DNA from: Streptomyces corallincola
GTDB taxonomy: Bacteria; Actinomycetota; Actinomycetes; Streptomycetales; Streptomycetaceae
Assembly: GCF_019104725.1 (NCBI RefSeq)
Contig: NZ_JAHRXF010000004.1
Location: 186,001-250,000, forward strand
Direction: 5' to 3'
DNA length: 64,000 bases
How positions within the stretch are numbered: the stretch's first letter is position 1; each line of letters begins with the position of its first letter. The translations under genes and the position numbers were made by a program. The notes under the pieces are model-generated. The model made no database searches. It worked only from the letters and a program-made list of their open reading frames with translations, and had not been told where the DNA came from. Of this stretch, positions 55,355-63,618 are shown one piece after another.

Positions 55355-56135
55355 GCGTCGGGGCCTCCTCCCGGGCCCGGCCCGACTCGCTCTCCTCGCC
55401 CAGCAGTTCACGGGCGAGGAGGGTCGCGCCCGCGACCGCGCCCGGCATCAGGAACACCGCGACGAAGGGGACGAGGAAGGCGAGGCCGAGGGGGACGCCG
55501 TAGCCCCAGACCAGCAGCTTGCGGGAGCGCAACAGGCGCAGCCGGTCGCGGAGTTGGATACCCCGGCGCTGGAGGGCGACGGCGGCGAGTTCCTCGGTGA
55601 GGAAGAAGCCGGTGACGAAGAAGCCGAGGACGGGTACGACGGTCTGACCGACGACGGGGAGGAACCCGGCGGCGAAGAGGAGGATGCCCCAGAGGGCGGC
55701 GCGGACCAGGATGCGCAGGCTGTCGCGGGCGGAGATCCAGAGGTCGCGCCAGAACGGCAGACCGGATTCGGGGGCGGTGCCCTCGGGCGAGACGTCGGCG
55801 TCCACCTTCTCGGAGAGCGCCTCGTAGAAGGGCTGGCCGACGAGGAGGGTGACGGCGGTGAAGGTGAGGACGGCCAGCAGCAGGCCGAGCGCGAAGAGCA
55901 GGGCGGTGAGCAGGCCCCGGAAGAGGCCCTGCCAGGGGGAGGACCAGTCGTCGGCGAACGGGGTGGCCCAGGAGATCGCGTCCGTGCCCCATATCGCCAG
56001 CGCGGTCAGCGCCGCCGCGTAGAGGACGAGGGTGATCAGGCCGGGCAGCAGGCCGAAGCCGTACTGCTTGCCGTGCCGGGCCACCCAGCGCTGGCCGTTG
56101 AGGAGATGACCGAAACCCGCCCCGAGATCACGCAT
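55296..56135 (-). CDS. EI24/CysZ-like integral membrane protein
   Basis: 279 residues with six or so membrane helices: YGFGLLPGLITLVLYAAAL, LFRGLLTALLFALGLLLAVL, then VGQPFYEALSEKVDA and the PVVGQTVVPVLGFFVTGFFL hairpin region typical of EI24. CysZ members carry sulfate; others are of unknown function. TAAAGT lies seven bases before ATG 56135 (possible leaderless start); TTG 56141 is the alternative. A Pro/Ala-rich tail extends into the overlap with the convergent gene. Confidence 0.87.
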   Translation of the reverse strand: MRDLGAGFGHLLNGQRWVARHGKQYGFGLLPGLITLVLYAAALTALAIWGTDAISWATPFADDWSSPWQGLFRGLLTALLFALGLLLAVLTFTAVTLLVGQPFYEALSEKVDADVSPEGTAPESGLPFWRDLWISARDSLRILVRAALWGILLFAAGFLPVVGQTVVPVLGFFVTGFFLTEELAAVALQRRGIQLRDRLRLLRSRKLLVWGYGVPLGLAFLVPFVAVFLMPGAVAGATLLARELLGEESESGRAREEAPTLSAAPADPSAPSAPLPPRP

Positions 56136-56247
56136 GGCCAAGACTTTACCGGCGGTTCACGACGGTCCGGCCCGTGCGCGCACCGACCCGTACGGCACCC
56201 TCACGCGTCCGGCACACGCACGCCCGCGCGTCCGGCGCGCGCCGGGC

Positions 56248-56682
56248 TCACGCGTCCAGCATCCGCCGCAGCAGGTCCCGCAGGGTGCGCCGCTCGTCCG
56301 CCGAGAGTCCCGCGAGGGGTTCGCGGGCGAAGCGGAGGCCGTCGCGGAGGTCTCCGGCGACCCGGCCGCCCTCCTCCGTGACGGCGGCGAGCTTGACCCG
56401 CCGGTCGTCGGGGTCCGGGCGGCGCTCGACCAGGCCGCGCGTCTCCAGCCGGTCCACGATGCCGGTCACGTTCGACGGTTCGCAGCGCAGCCGCTGTGCC
56501 AGCTTCCGCATCGGGAGCGGTTCGAGGGACAGCAGGCCGAGCAGGCGGGCCTGGGCACCGGTGAGGGTGTGCGCGGCGGCGGCCTCCTCGTAGTCCGCGT
56601 GGTACCGGGCCACCACCTCGGCGATCAGCTGGACGACATCGAGGGTCAGCTCGTCCGGACGGGGGTTCTGGGGCGTGGCCAT
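56248..56682 (-). CDS. MarR family transcriptional regulator
   Basis: 144 residues. The winged helix is LTGAQARLLGLLSLEPLPMR then KLAQRLRCEPSNVTGIVDRL and RPDPDDRRVKLAAVTEEGG (wing). Probable repressor of the divergent oxidoreductase and itself. TACGCT lies six bases before ATG 56682 (leaderless). A TGAA-ATA-TTCA palindrome in the shared gap is the likely site. Confidence 0.9.
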   Translation of the reverse strand: MATPQNPRPDELTLDVVQLIAEVVARYHADYEEAAAAHTLTGAQARLLGLLSLEPLPMRKLAQRLRCEPSNVTGIVDRLETRGLVERRPDPDDRRVKLAAVTEEGGRVAGDLRDGLRFAREPLAGLSADERRTLRDLLRRMLDA

Positions 56683-56713
56683 GCCGACAGCGTACCCCGA
56701 TTACTTGACAGCA

Positions 56714-56724
56714 TGAAATATTCA
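56714..56724. promoter_or_regulatory. MarR operator candidate
   Basis: TGAAATATTCA, with outer GCA / GGTGC extending the symmetry, sits just after a TTGACA -35 box (56705-56710) in the gap between divergent genes. It is the most A/T-rich spot in the area. Confidence 0.5.
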
Positions 56725-56759
56725 GGTGCACGGTTGTTTAAGGAAGTGAAGTAACTGAA

Positions 56760-57785
56760 GTGACCGAAGCACACGAGAGGCGCGTCATGATCAACCGCGA
56801 GTGGCACCTGCTGAGCCGTCCGGTCGGCTGGCCGAAGCCGGAGGACTTCGCCCTGGTGGAGACGGAGGTTCCGGCGCCGGGGCCGGGGCAGGTGCTGGTC
56901 CGCAACAAGTACCTCTCCGTGGACCCGTACATGCGCGGCCGGATGAGCGCGGCGAAGTCGTACGCGGCGCCGTTCGAGCTGGGGAAGGTCATGCAGGGGG
57001 GTGCGGTGGGCGAGGTCGTCGCCTCCGAGGCGGAGGGGATCTCCGTCGGGGACCACGTCCTGCACTTCCTCGGCTGGCGGGAGTACGGCGTCCTCGACGC
57101 GGAGCAGGCCGTGAAGGTGGACGCGGACGCGGCTCCCCTCTCGACCTACCTCGGTGTCCTCGGTATGACCGGCCTCACCGCCTACGCCGGGCTGCTGCGG
57201 ACCGCGTCCCTCAAGGAGGGGGACGTCGTCTTCGTCTCCGGCGCGGCCGGGGCGGTCGGCAGTCAGGTCGGGCAGCTCGCCCGGCTCAAGGGTGCCTCCC
57301 GCGTGATCGGCTCCGCCGGGTCGGCCGAGAAGGTGCGGCTGCTGGTGGAGGAGTACGGGTTCGACGCGGCCTTCAATTACAAGGACGGGCCGGTGAGCCA
57401 GCAGCTGCGTGCCGCCGCGCCGGACGGGATCGACGTCTACTTCGACAATGTCGGCGGTGATCACCTCGAAGCCGCGATCGGGTCCCTGAACCTCCACGGC
57501 CGGATCGCCGTCTGCGGCATGATCTCCGTCTACAACAACACCGAGCCCGCTCCCGGTCCGCGCAACCTCGCCCGGCTCATCCAGACGCGCGGCCGCATCG
57601 AGGGCTTCCTCGTCGGCGACCACTACGACCTTCAGCCCCAGTTCGTCGCCGAAGTGGCCCCCTGGGTCGCCTCGGGTGCCCTCAAGTACCGGGAAACCTT
57701 CGAGGACGGCATCGAAAACACGGTCCCCGCCTTCCTGGGCGTCCTCCAGGGCGCGAACACGGGCAAGATGCTGGTCCGCCTCTAG
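56760..57785 (+). CDS. NADP-dependent oxidoreductase (zinc-free MDR, curcumin/prostaglandin reductase type)
   Basis: 341 residues. NREWHLLSRPVGWPKPEDF at the start and NKYLSVDPYMRGRM are signatures of the MDR enal/enone reductases; the NADP Rossmann motif is VVFVSGAAGAVGSQVGQLAR (about 155-174), and DGIDVYFDNVGGDHLEAAI follows. No zinc Cys cluster. It should reduce activated alkenes with NADPH, probably for detoxification. GTG 56760 is used (MTEAHE); ATG 56787 is an in-frame alternative. Controlled by the divergent MarR gene. Confidence 0.9.
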   Translation: MTEAHERRVMINREWHLLSRPVGWPKPEDFALVETEVPAPGPGQVLVRNKYLSVDPYMRGRMSAAKSYAAPFELGKVMQGGAVGEVVASEAEGISVGDHVLHFLGWREYGVLDAEQAVKVDADAAPLSTYLGVLGMTGLTAYAGLLRTASLKEGDVVFVSGAAGAVGSQVGQLARLKGASRVIGSAGSAEKVRLLVEEYGFDAAFNYKDGPVSQQLRAAAPDGIDVYFDNVGGDHLEAAIGSLNLHGRIAVCGMISVYNNTEPAPGPRNLARLIQTRGRIEGFLVGDHYDLQPQFVAEVAPWVASGALKYRETFEDGIENTVPAFLGVLQGANTGKMLVRL

Positions 57786-57840
57786 CTTTGGAGTCCGTCG
57801 GGGCTGGCGGCGCAGGTGGACTTTGCCCCAGCGGGCGGTG

Positions 57841-57873
57841 CCGGGAGGCCCTTCCACCGGAAGGGCCTCCCGG
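57841..57873. terminator. Bidirectional hairpin terminator
   Basis: A perfect 15-bp stem CCGGGAGGCCCTTCC / GGAAGGGCCTCCCGG with an ACC loop between convergent genes. Confidence 0.9.
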
Positions 57874-57879
57874 CGTGTT

Positions 57880-58260
57880 TCAGTGTGTTCCCTTCATCCG
57901 GCCGAACCACGAGGGATCGTCCATCCGCCCCTCGTCCTCGTGCCACTGCGGGGGCCCGGAGACGACGAAGCTTCTCAGTCCGTCACCCAGGACATGGAGG
58001 CGGCCCGGAAGGACCTCAAGGCCGTAATCGAGGGCGACTTTCATGCATTCCTCGTCGTCAGCCCGACGAATTACCAAACCCTCGTAATAGGGGCGCAGGA
58101 CCATGAGGCCGACGTTGCCGAAGTGGATGTCGATACGCGTCTCTGGCGGCATGTCCCTGCTACTGCGGAGCAGAAGCCGGCGGTGCCCCACGGTGTACTG
58201 CCACACCTTGAAGTACCTGTCCGAACGGAACACCTCGGAACCGGCCGAGCCCGGAATCAC
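57880..58260 (-). CDS. Unknown protein coupled to the frameshifted upstream gene
   Basis: 126 residues, soluble, no recognised domain: VFRSDRYFKVWQYTVGHRRL, IDIHFGNVGLMVLRPYYEGL and PPQWHEDEGRMDDPSWFGRM. The first segment resembles small actinobacterial proteins often found next to secreted or toxin-like genes, so an immunity or chaperone role is possible but unproven. GTG 58260 has GGGAG six bases upstream, and the TGA of the preceding frame ends two bases before it, so the two genes were translated together. Base composition is less GC-biased than neighbours, suggesting transfer. Confidence 0.7.
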   Translation of the reverse strand: MIPGSAGSEVFRSDRYFKVWQYTVGHRRLLLRSSRDMPPETRIDIHFGNVGLMVLRPYYEGLVIRRADDEECMKVALDYGLEVLPGRLHVLGDGLRSFVVSGPPQWHEDEGRMDDPSWFGRMKGTH

Positions 58261-58261
58261 T

Positions 58262-58772
58262 TCAGCTCCCACTGTTCAGAGCACCCCAATCGGGCTCAGG
58301 GATGTGCACTACCTTGCCCTCTTTGCTGTAGAACGTAATGTTGCGCCACTCGAAATTCTCCAACTGGGTCTGAAATCCAATCTGCCCCATTTCCCATTGA
58401 GTGGCCGCCCAGTCGCCTGAGCGCCAAGCCCTGTAAGCGAGCTCATACTGTTCGGCCGGGGTTTCCCAGTTCGTGCAGCTTCCCGGAAGGCTGGTTGAGG
58501 GCGTTCTGTGCGAAGGTGTACATGCCCGGGCCGCCCAGCCTGAGCGCGTCGGCCATCAGGCACTGGTCGAAGCGGAGTTGCTCGTCCGCGGTGTCCTCGT
58601 ACCAGTCGTCCGGCCGCTCGCTCGCGTGAGCCCCGGCCAGGCGCGTGGCGAGTTCGGGCGGAACGGCCAACGTGGCTACCGCTGCCAGAACAGCGGCGAG
58701 CGGAACGAAGACGCCGAACCGTCTGCGTCTGCCAGGCCCTGATCTTGAGAACATGGATGATCTGGAACGCAA
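58262..58772 (-). pseudogene. Secreted/membrane protein broken by a +1 frameshift
   Basis: The first part (TTG 58772, GAGGGGG upstream) codes a basic start, one hydrophobic segment (FGVFVPLAAVLAAVATLAV) and a domain with DEQLRFDQCLMADALRLGGP, MYTFAQNALNQPSGKLHEL, then stops at 58443. A different frame, one base on, continues sensibly (ETPAEQYELAYRAWRSGDW, ENFEWRNITFYSKEGKVVHI) to a TGA at 58262, two bases from the next gene. That second frame has no start of its own because a TGA blocks it upstream. The shift is near 58455-58500. The CLMADALRLGGP motif occurs in large Streptomyces secreted proteins of unknown role; this copy is short. Confidence 0.7.
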
Positions 58773-59208
58773 GGGTCCCCCTCGGTCACATGACGACCGG
58801 CCGAGGCAGGCCCCCGCTCACGGATACAGCAATGCGGCCGGCCGCTCTCGCGGCGCGGCGGCAGAACCCCTCCCCCGTGAACGGCCACGCTCCCCCGGCC
58901 GCTGAAAGATGCGCGCTCGCACGGCGGGACTGGTCATGGTCCCGAGGAGCGCCGGGCGATCGTACGTGAACCGAACATGCTTCCGTAGATCCATTTGCCG
59001 CGCGCGGCGAGCACGTTGGCGGGAACGCGACGATCGGCGAAACGGCTCGTCAGACGGACGAAGCCCAACCGGCAAGTTTTTTCTGTGCACTTGCTGTGTG
59101 CGTGCTCTGCGCATGCCTCTGCGGGTGACGCAGCGCCGGTTCCACTATGGCTTGATCACGACCCCGGGAGCTTTCCTGGTCAAAACGGTCGGACCCGGTC
59201 TCGACCGC
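58773..59208. other. Intergenic stretch without a recognised gene
   Basis: 436 bases between a pseudogene start and a zinc-ribbon gene end, both on the minus strand. Several frames are open but have poor codon bias. A TTTTTT run near 59075 stands out. No hairpin, tRNA or repeat was recognised. Confidence 0.45.
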
Positions 59209-59862
59209 TCACGTGCACCACCACAGCACCTGGGTGCAGCTCTTCGTGGGAGTTGGCCTGGTGGGAGGTGGGGACGGTGGGGCGGAGCTGGGGGGCGGTG
59301 GAGGGGGTGTGGTGGAGGGGCCGCCCGCGGGCGGGGGCGGGGCCTGGTCCCGGGTGGGGGTGGAGCCGGTCACGGGGGTGGACGGAGTGGCCGTGTCCGA
59401 GGGGGAGTCGGAGGCGGAGGGGGAGGTCGAGACCGAGGGGGACGCGGACTTGGAGGGCGTGACGGAGGGACCGCCGGAGGCGGGCGCGTCGGCCGGAGTC
59501 ACCGTCGCCGGGTCCGTCACCCCGCCGGAGTCCACCGGCGCCTGCGAGGCGGTGGCCGGTTTCTGGTCGGAGAACAGCGGCGCGTCCGTGCCGAGTTCGG
59601 CGAGACTCAGCCCACCCCCGGCAAGGACGAACGCACCGGCCACGAGGAGGACCCGCCGACGACGACGCCGGTGCGCGGCGGCCTTGCGGTCGCGCCGCCC
59701 GTCACCGGCGTCCTCGGACATCTCGTCCTGAGGATCGTCGGGAACGGCAGCCGCCACCTCCGCGGCCTCTTCGGGCGCGGTGGGCGGATGGGCCGGGGCG
59801 CCGCAGCCGGGACAGGCCAGGGCGCCGTTGAGGTGCCGTTGGCACGGGTGGCAGAAGTCCAT
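59209..59862 (-). CDS. Zinc-ribbon membrane protein with Ser/Pro-rich outer tail
   Basis: 217 residues. N-terminal MDFCHPCQRHLNGALACPGC is a CxxC...CxxC zinc ribbon, then an acidic linker, a basic block (HRRRRRR), one membrane helix (VLLVAGAFVLAGGGLSLAEL, about 71-90), and an outer Ser/Thr/Pro-rich stretch ending CTQVLWWCT. This resembles a conserved Streptomyces family with cytosolic zinc ribbon and external tail; no enzymatic domain. The two Cys at the very end may form a disulfide. Topology suggests signalling or anchoring. Confidence 0.8.
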   Translation of the reverse strand: MDFCHPCQRHLNGALACPGCGAPAHPPTAPEEAAEVAAAVPDDPQDEMSEDAGDGRRDRKAAAHRRRRRRVLLVAGAFVLAGGGLSLAELGTDAPLFSDQKPATASQAPVDSGGVTDPATVTPADAPASGGPSVTPSKSASPSVSTSPSASDSPSDTATPSTPVTGSTPTRDQAPPPPAGGPSTTPPPPPPSSAPPSPPPTRPTPTKSCTQVLWWCT

Positions 59863-60101
59863 GACGCCGGAAGAGTAGATTCCCGGCGCGCCCGCTTCCT
59901 AGGCGCACATGTGAAGATTCGGTGCGGGAGTGAGTGAGTACCGGAACGCGGTGGCGGAACTGTCACCGCTTCACCCCATTGGTACCCCCACCAGCACGGC
60001 ACCGGACCCATACATGCCCCACCCCTCCCCCACGCACACGTGAACCACCTCACACAGCACACGAGTTGAACACCACCGCGTGCGCCCGCGTACACAAGGG
60101 C

Positions 60102-60126
60102 GGCCCGTGCTCCCCCCGCACGGGCC
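60102..60126 (+). promoter_or_regulatory. Leader hairpin before the aminotransferase gene
   Basis: GGCCCGTGC-TCCCCCC-GCACGGGCC, a 9-bp stem ending 19 bases before the start codon and just before the ribosome-binding site. It may attenuate transcription or limit translation. Confidence 0.45.
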
Positions 60127-60145
60127 CCCTTACCGGAGGTCCCCT

Positions 60146-61834
60146 TTGCCTGACAACGTCACCTCGTTGTTCCGCGGCACCGCGACGCACAGCCCCTCGA
60201 TGGCGGCGCTGGCGCGGGAGAGCGACGGGTCGGGCCCGCTGGACTTCTGCATCCCCTGCAACCCGTACTTCCCGACCCCGGCCATGTTCGCGGACATGGC
60301 GGCGCGGCTGCCCGAGATCCTGACGTACTACCCGAGCAGCGCCGACACGGTCACCGCCGAGCTGTGCTCGCTGCTCCAACTCCCGCCGCAGTGCGTGGCG
60401 ATGGGCAACGGCTCGACCGAACTCATCACCTGGATCGACCACTTGCTGGTCCGCGAGTCCCTCGCTGTCCCCGTCCCCACCTTCGGCCGCTGGACCGACC
60501 AGCCGATGGAGACCGGCAAGCGGGTGGACATGTTCCCGCTCCAGGAGGCGAACGACTTCGCCCTGGACCTGGGCAGATACGCCGAGTTCATCCGGGCGCG
60601 CGGCACCCGCGCCGCCGTGCTGTGCAACCCGAACAACCCCGATGGGGGCTACCTCCCCAAGCAGGCCGTCCTCGCGTTCCTGGACGAGATGACCGACCTG
60701 GACCTGATCGTGGTGGACGAGTCGTTCCTGGAGTTCGCGGACGCGGAGGCCGATCCGAGCGTGGCCCAGGAGGCGATCCTGCGGCCCAACGTGATCGTGC
60801 TGCGCAGCCTCGGCAAGAACTTCGGTCTGCACGGCATCCGCTTCGGCTACCTCGTCGCCAACCCCGCACTGGCGGGCCGCGTCCGCTCGATGCTGCCGAA
60901 GTGGAACCTCAACTCCTTTGCCGAGCATGTGGTGTTCATGCTCCGCGACCACGGTACGGAGTATGTGCAGAGCCTGCTCCACGTGCGCCGCGACCGGCTG
61001 GAGATGGCGGGCCGCCTCGCCATGCTGCCCGGCCTCACGGTCTACCCCTCCCAGGGCAACTTCCTCTTCGTACGGCTGCCCGTAGGCGCCGAGGGCACCG
61101 TCGTCCGTGACCGCATGCTCACCGAACACCGTGTCCTGGTCCGCGAGTGCGGCAACAAGATCGGCTCCTCCAGCCGTTTCCTGAGACTCGTGGTCCGCCC
61201 CAGGGCGGACGTGGACCGCCTGGTGTCCGGCATGGAACAGGTCCTCTACGGCACCGGCCAACAGCCTGCCGCCATACCCGAGTTGAGCGCAGGAACCGCC
61301 TACAGCGCGGGTACGGCCGCCATCGACCGGCTGATGAACACCACGACCAACGGAGCGGGCATGCGGCAGGCCGCCGCCGCTGCCGGCTCCGTACCGGGGC
61401 TCCCCACGGCCCCGGCCGCCGGTATCGGCATGCCACTCCCCGCCGCCGCACCCCCACAAGGCGGCGGCATGCCGATGCCGGCGACCGCTCCCACCCCGCA
61501 ACCCCTCGCCCCGGCCGCCACGCACGAACCGGCGCCCGTTCCCCCGGCCCCCATGCCCGCCGCGACGCCACCCCAGGTTCCGGCCCAAGTCCCCGTCCAG
61601 GCACCCCCGTTGGTTCCCCAGCAGGTCCCGGCCGCCGCCGTGCCGAGCGGGCTCACCCCGCCCGGCGTCCCCGCGCGCGGCGGCCTCACGGCGGCCCAGG
61701 TACGCGGGATGACCGCCCCCGCGCCCCCGGCCGCCCCCGCCGCCACCCCCGGCCAGCCGTCCGGTCTGACCCCCGCCCCCGCCACCGGCTGGCCCAACGC
61801 GCAGAGCTGGCCCAACGCGGCCGGTACGGCGTAA
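60146..61834 (+). CDS. Class I/II PLP aminotransferase (histidinol-phosphate type) with Pro/Ala-rich tail
   Basis: 562 residues. Residues 1-370 are an aminotransferase of fold type I: ILTYYPSSADTVTAEL, AVLCNPNNPDGGYLPK (Asn/Pro motif), LIVVDESFLEFAD (Asp), the PLP Lys in IVLRSLGKNFGLHGIRFGYL, and SSRFLRLVVRPRADVDRL at the end. This resembles histidinol-phosphate or threonine-phosphate aminotransferases. About 190 further residues are Ala/Pro/Gly/Met-rich without a domain, which is unusual for this family. The start is TTG 60146, with GGAGG six bases upstream. A leader hairpin precedes it. Function of the tail unknown. Confidence 0.87.
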   Translation: MPDNVTSLFRGTATHSPSMAALARESDGSGPLDFCIPCNPYFPTPAMFADMAARLPEILTYYPSSADTVTAELCSLLQLPPQCVAMGNGSTELITWIDHLLVRESLAVPVPTFGRWTDQPMETGKRVDMFPLQEANDFALDLGRYAEFIRARGTRAAVLCNPNNPDGGYLPKQAVLAFLDEMTDLDLIVVDESFLEFADAEADPSVAQEAILRPNVIVLRSLGKNFGLHGIRFGYLVANPALAGRVRSMLPKWNLNSFAEHVVFMLRDHGTEYVQSLLHVRRDRLEMAGRLAMLPGLTVYPSQGNFLFVRLPVGAEGTVVRDRMLTEHRVLVRECGNKIGSSSRFLRLVVRPRADVDRLVSGMEQVLYGTGQQPAAIPELSAGTAYSAGTAAIDRLMNTTTNGAGMRQAAAAAGSVPGLPTAPAAGIGMPLPAAAPPQGGGMPMPATAPTPQPLAPAATHEPAPVPPAPMPAATPPQVPAQVPVQAPPLVPQQVPAAAVPSGLTPPGVPARGGLTAAQVRGMTAPAPPAAPAATPGQPSGLTPAPATGWPNAQSWPNAAGTA

Positions 61835-61846
61835 CAGCGGCTGCTT

Positions 61847-62313
61847 CTAGGCCAGTTCGGGCTTCCGGTGCGCCCGGGTCACCCACGACGGCACGTCCAC
61901 CTCGGCGCGTACCGTCTTCCCCGGCGACTCCCGGTCCACGACCTCCCACCGGTCCGCCATCGCGTCCACCAGCAGCAGCCCGCGCCCCTTGTCCGCGAGC
62001 ACCCCCGGCTCCTTCAACTCGTCCGGTCCGGGCGGCCGTTCGGCACACGTGTCACTCACTTCCACGCGTACGGCACCGGGCAGGTACGTCAGCCGTAAGG
62101 CGAAGTCCCGGCCGGGACCCGCCCGTGGGTCACCGCGTTGGCGGCCAGTTCCGCGACGATCAGCGCGACCGCCTCGGCGGGCCCACTCGTATACGGAATG
62201 CCCCAACTCTCCATCTGGGCCACGGCAAGGCGCCGTGCGAGCCGCGCACCGCGCGGGGTGGAACTGAGCCGCTGGGTGATCGTACGCACGGTCACCGGTG
62301 AAGGTGCTGTCAT
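61847..62313 (-). pseudogene. Anti-sigma-type ATP-binding protein (HATPase_c_2) with 1-base deletion
   Basis: Two halves of one RsbW-like kinase/ATPase in different frames. The 5' half (MTAPSPVTVRTITQRLSSTP ... EAVALIVAELAANAVTHGRV) carries the N-box; after GTCCCGGCCGGGAC (62105-62119) the frame leaves and hits a stop at 62089. The other frame resumes with DFALRLTYLPGAVRVEVSDT, and DKGRGLLLVDAMADRW (G-box), ending at 61847. One extra G in the CCCGG run would restore it. A TTA codon, rare in Streptomyces and bldA-dependent, follows the shift. Either a pseudogene or a sequencing error. It is divergent from an XRE regulator. Confidence 0.8.
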
Positions 62314-62360
62314 GCGGGCCACTCTGAGGGGCGCACGGAGGAGCGCGCCATACTCGCCCC

Positions 62361-62383
62361 GTGTACACCGCGGCGGCGTACAC
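62361..62383. promoter_or_regulatory. Inverted repeat between ATPase and XRE genes
   Basis: GTGTAC-N11-GTACAC, perfect 6-bp arms, in the gap between divergent genes. A plausible binding site for the XRE protein. Confidence 0.5.
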
Positions 62384-62421
62384 AGTCACACACTGGACAG
62401 TACGCGTCACCCGGCGTGACC

Positions 62422-63075
62422 ATGTCCCGCATGGGCAGTGGAACCGGCGAGCCGGAATCTTCGGACAGCATGCGGACGTTCGGCGCTGTACTGCAAGCGC
62501 TGCGCCAGCATTTCGGATACTCGCGGGACGAGTTCGCCGGTCTCGTCGGCTTCTCCGTCCACACGATCGTCTCGATCGAACTGGGCCGCAGGATGCCCGA
62601 CAAGGACTTCGTCCTGGCCGCAGATCGAGTCCTGGGCAACATGGGCGTACTCAAGCAGGCGACGATTCACCTGCGGCGGCTTCCGGGGCTGGCTTCGTGG
62701 TTTCGCATCTGGGCAGAGCTGGAGCGCGGGGCGATCACGCTCTACACGTACGAGTGCCGGATGATTCCGGGGCTCCTCCAGACAGAGGCGTACGCGCGAA
62801 CGCTGTTCACAGAGCAACTGCCGCCCCTGGACGACGGCCAGATCGAGGCACAGTGGGAGGCGCGGGCCGACCGTCAGCAACTGCTCCGGGACCAGCCCAA
62901 CACGGCCTTCGGGTTCATCCTGGAGGAACACCTTCTCCGTCGGCAGACCGGCGGACCCGAGGTGACGCGCGAGCTGATCGACCACATCCTGGAACTCAGC
63001 GAACTGCGCCATGTGGAAGTCCAAATCATGGCCACCAAGCAGGAGTCGCACGCCGGACTAAGGGTTGTCCCGTAA
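62422..63075 (+). pseudogene. XRE-DUF5753 regulator truncated by an IS element
   Basis: 217 residues remain. The HTH_31 domain is FGAVLQALRQHFGYSRDEFA then GLVGFSVHTIVSIELGRRMP (about 20-60), followed by most of a DUF5753 domain (SWFRIWAELERGAITLYTYE, MIPGLLQTEAYARTLF, ELRHVEVQIMATKQESHAGL). Full-length relatives have about 280 residues. The reading frame crosses into the IS end after HAGL and stops at 63075 (RVVP are IS-coded). ATG 62422 is used; GTG 62416 is an alternative. Such regulators pair with DUF397 proteins and ATPases; here only the broken ATPase is nearby. Confidence 0.82.
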
Positions 63076-63510
63076 CTGCTGGTCACGAGTGAGATGATCT
63101 TGATGTGGCTGGTGTGATCACGACGTCCGAGCCGTCCTGGATAGGTCCGTTCACTGGGCTGAGCCCTCGGTGCTTCGGCAAGTTGGTGACCGCGGTCCGG
63201 CGCGAGCATGCGGCCGATGCGCATCGCGGACGACCGTGGGGCCTCCCGCTGGAGGACCGTCTGTTGCTGGTCGCGGCGTACTGGCGCACGAACTTGACAA
63301 TGCGCCAGCTTGCACCGCTCTTCGGGGTCTCCAAGTCGGCCGCCGACCGGATCATCGACCATCTCGGGCCGATGCTCGCCCTGCAGCCGCGCAAACGGTT
63401 CCGCAAGGACGCCGTGCTCACCGTCGACGGCACGCTGGTCCCCACCCGGGACCACACGGTGGCCGAGCAGTCGAAGAATTACCGCTACTCCACGGCCCAT
63501 CAGGTCGTCA
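63063..63510 (+). mobile_element. Left part of an IS5-type insertion sequence
   Basis: Starts with AGGGTTGTCCCGTAAC immediately after CTA in the XRE gene, and carries the first third or half of a transposase. The right end is missing: similarity stops near 63510 and unrelated sequence follows. No second inverted repeat is seen. Confidence 0.75.
63105..63510 (+). pseudogene. IS5-family transposase, N-terminal fragment
   Basis: GTG 63105. About 135 residues: PSWIGPFTGLSPRCFGKLVT, GLPLEDRLLLVAAYWRTNLT, MRQLAPLFGVSKSAADRIID (helix-turn-helix), and KDAVLTVDGTLVPTRDHTVA, which supplies the first catalytic Asp of the DDE triad. NYRYSTAHQVV is the last recognisable motif; the second Asp and the Glu are lost. 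The frame stays open past the break but codes unrelated sequence. Inactive. Confidence 0.85.
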
Positions 63511-63560
63511 AGGATTGTTTGCGCAGGTCAGAAGCTTTGTCCATGAGTTCCGCGACATCT
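63511..63560 (+). other. Unidentified 3' gene remnant
   Basis: One frame reads LFAQVRSFVHEFRDI and stops at TGA 63560, 11 bases before a hairpin terminator. It looks like the last residues of a plus-strand gene whose front was lost when the IS region was deleted. Confidence 0.35.
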
Positions 63561-63571
63561 GACACGACGAA

Positions 63572-63615
63572 GCCGCCCGCCGTCCGGCACCCACGGGGGC
63601 CGGACGCCGGGCGGC
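63572..63615. terminator. Hairpin terminator
   Basis: GCCGCCCGCCGTCCGGC pairs with GCCGGACGCCGGGCGGC (one mismatch) around a 10-base loop. It serves the ricin-lectin gene and perhaps the remnant on the other strand. Confidence 0.8.
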
Positions 63616-63618
63616 GCC

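Noticed and set aside
58461..58467. GGGAAAC slippery heptamer as a programmed -1 frameshift
   Set aside because: It is in register, but a -1 shift leads to a shadow-like frame; the coding-like continuation is in the +1 frame.
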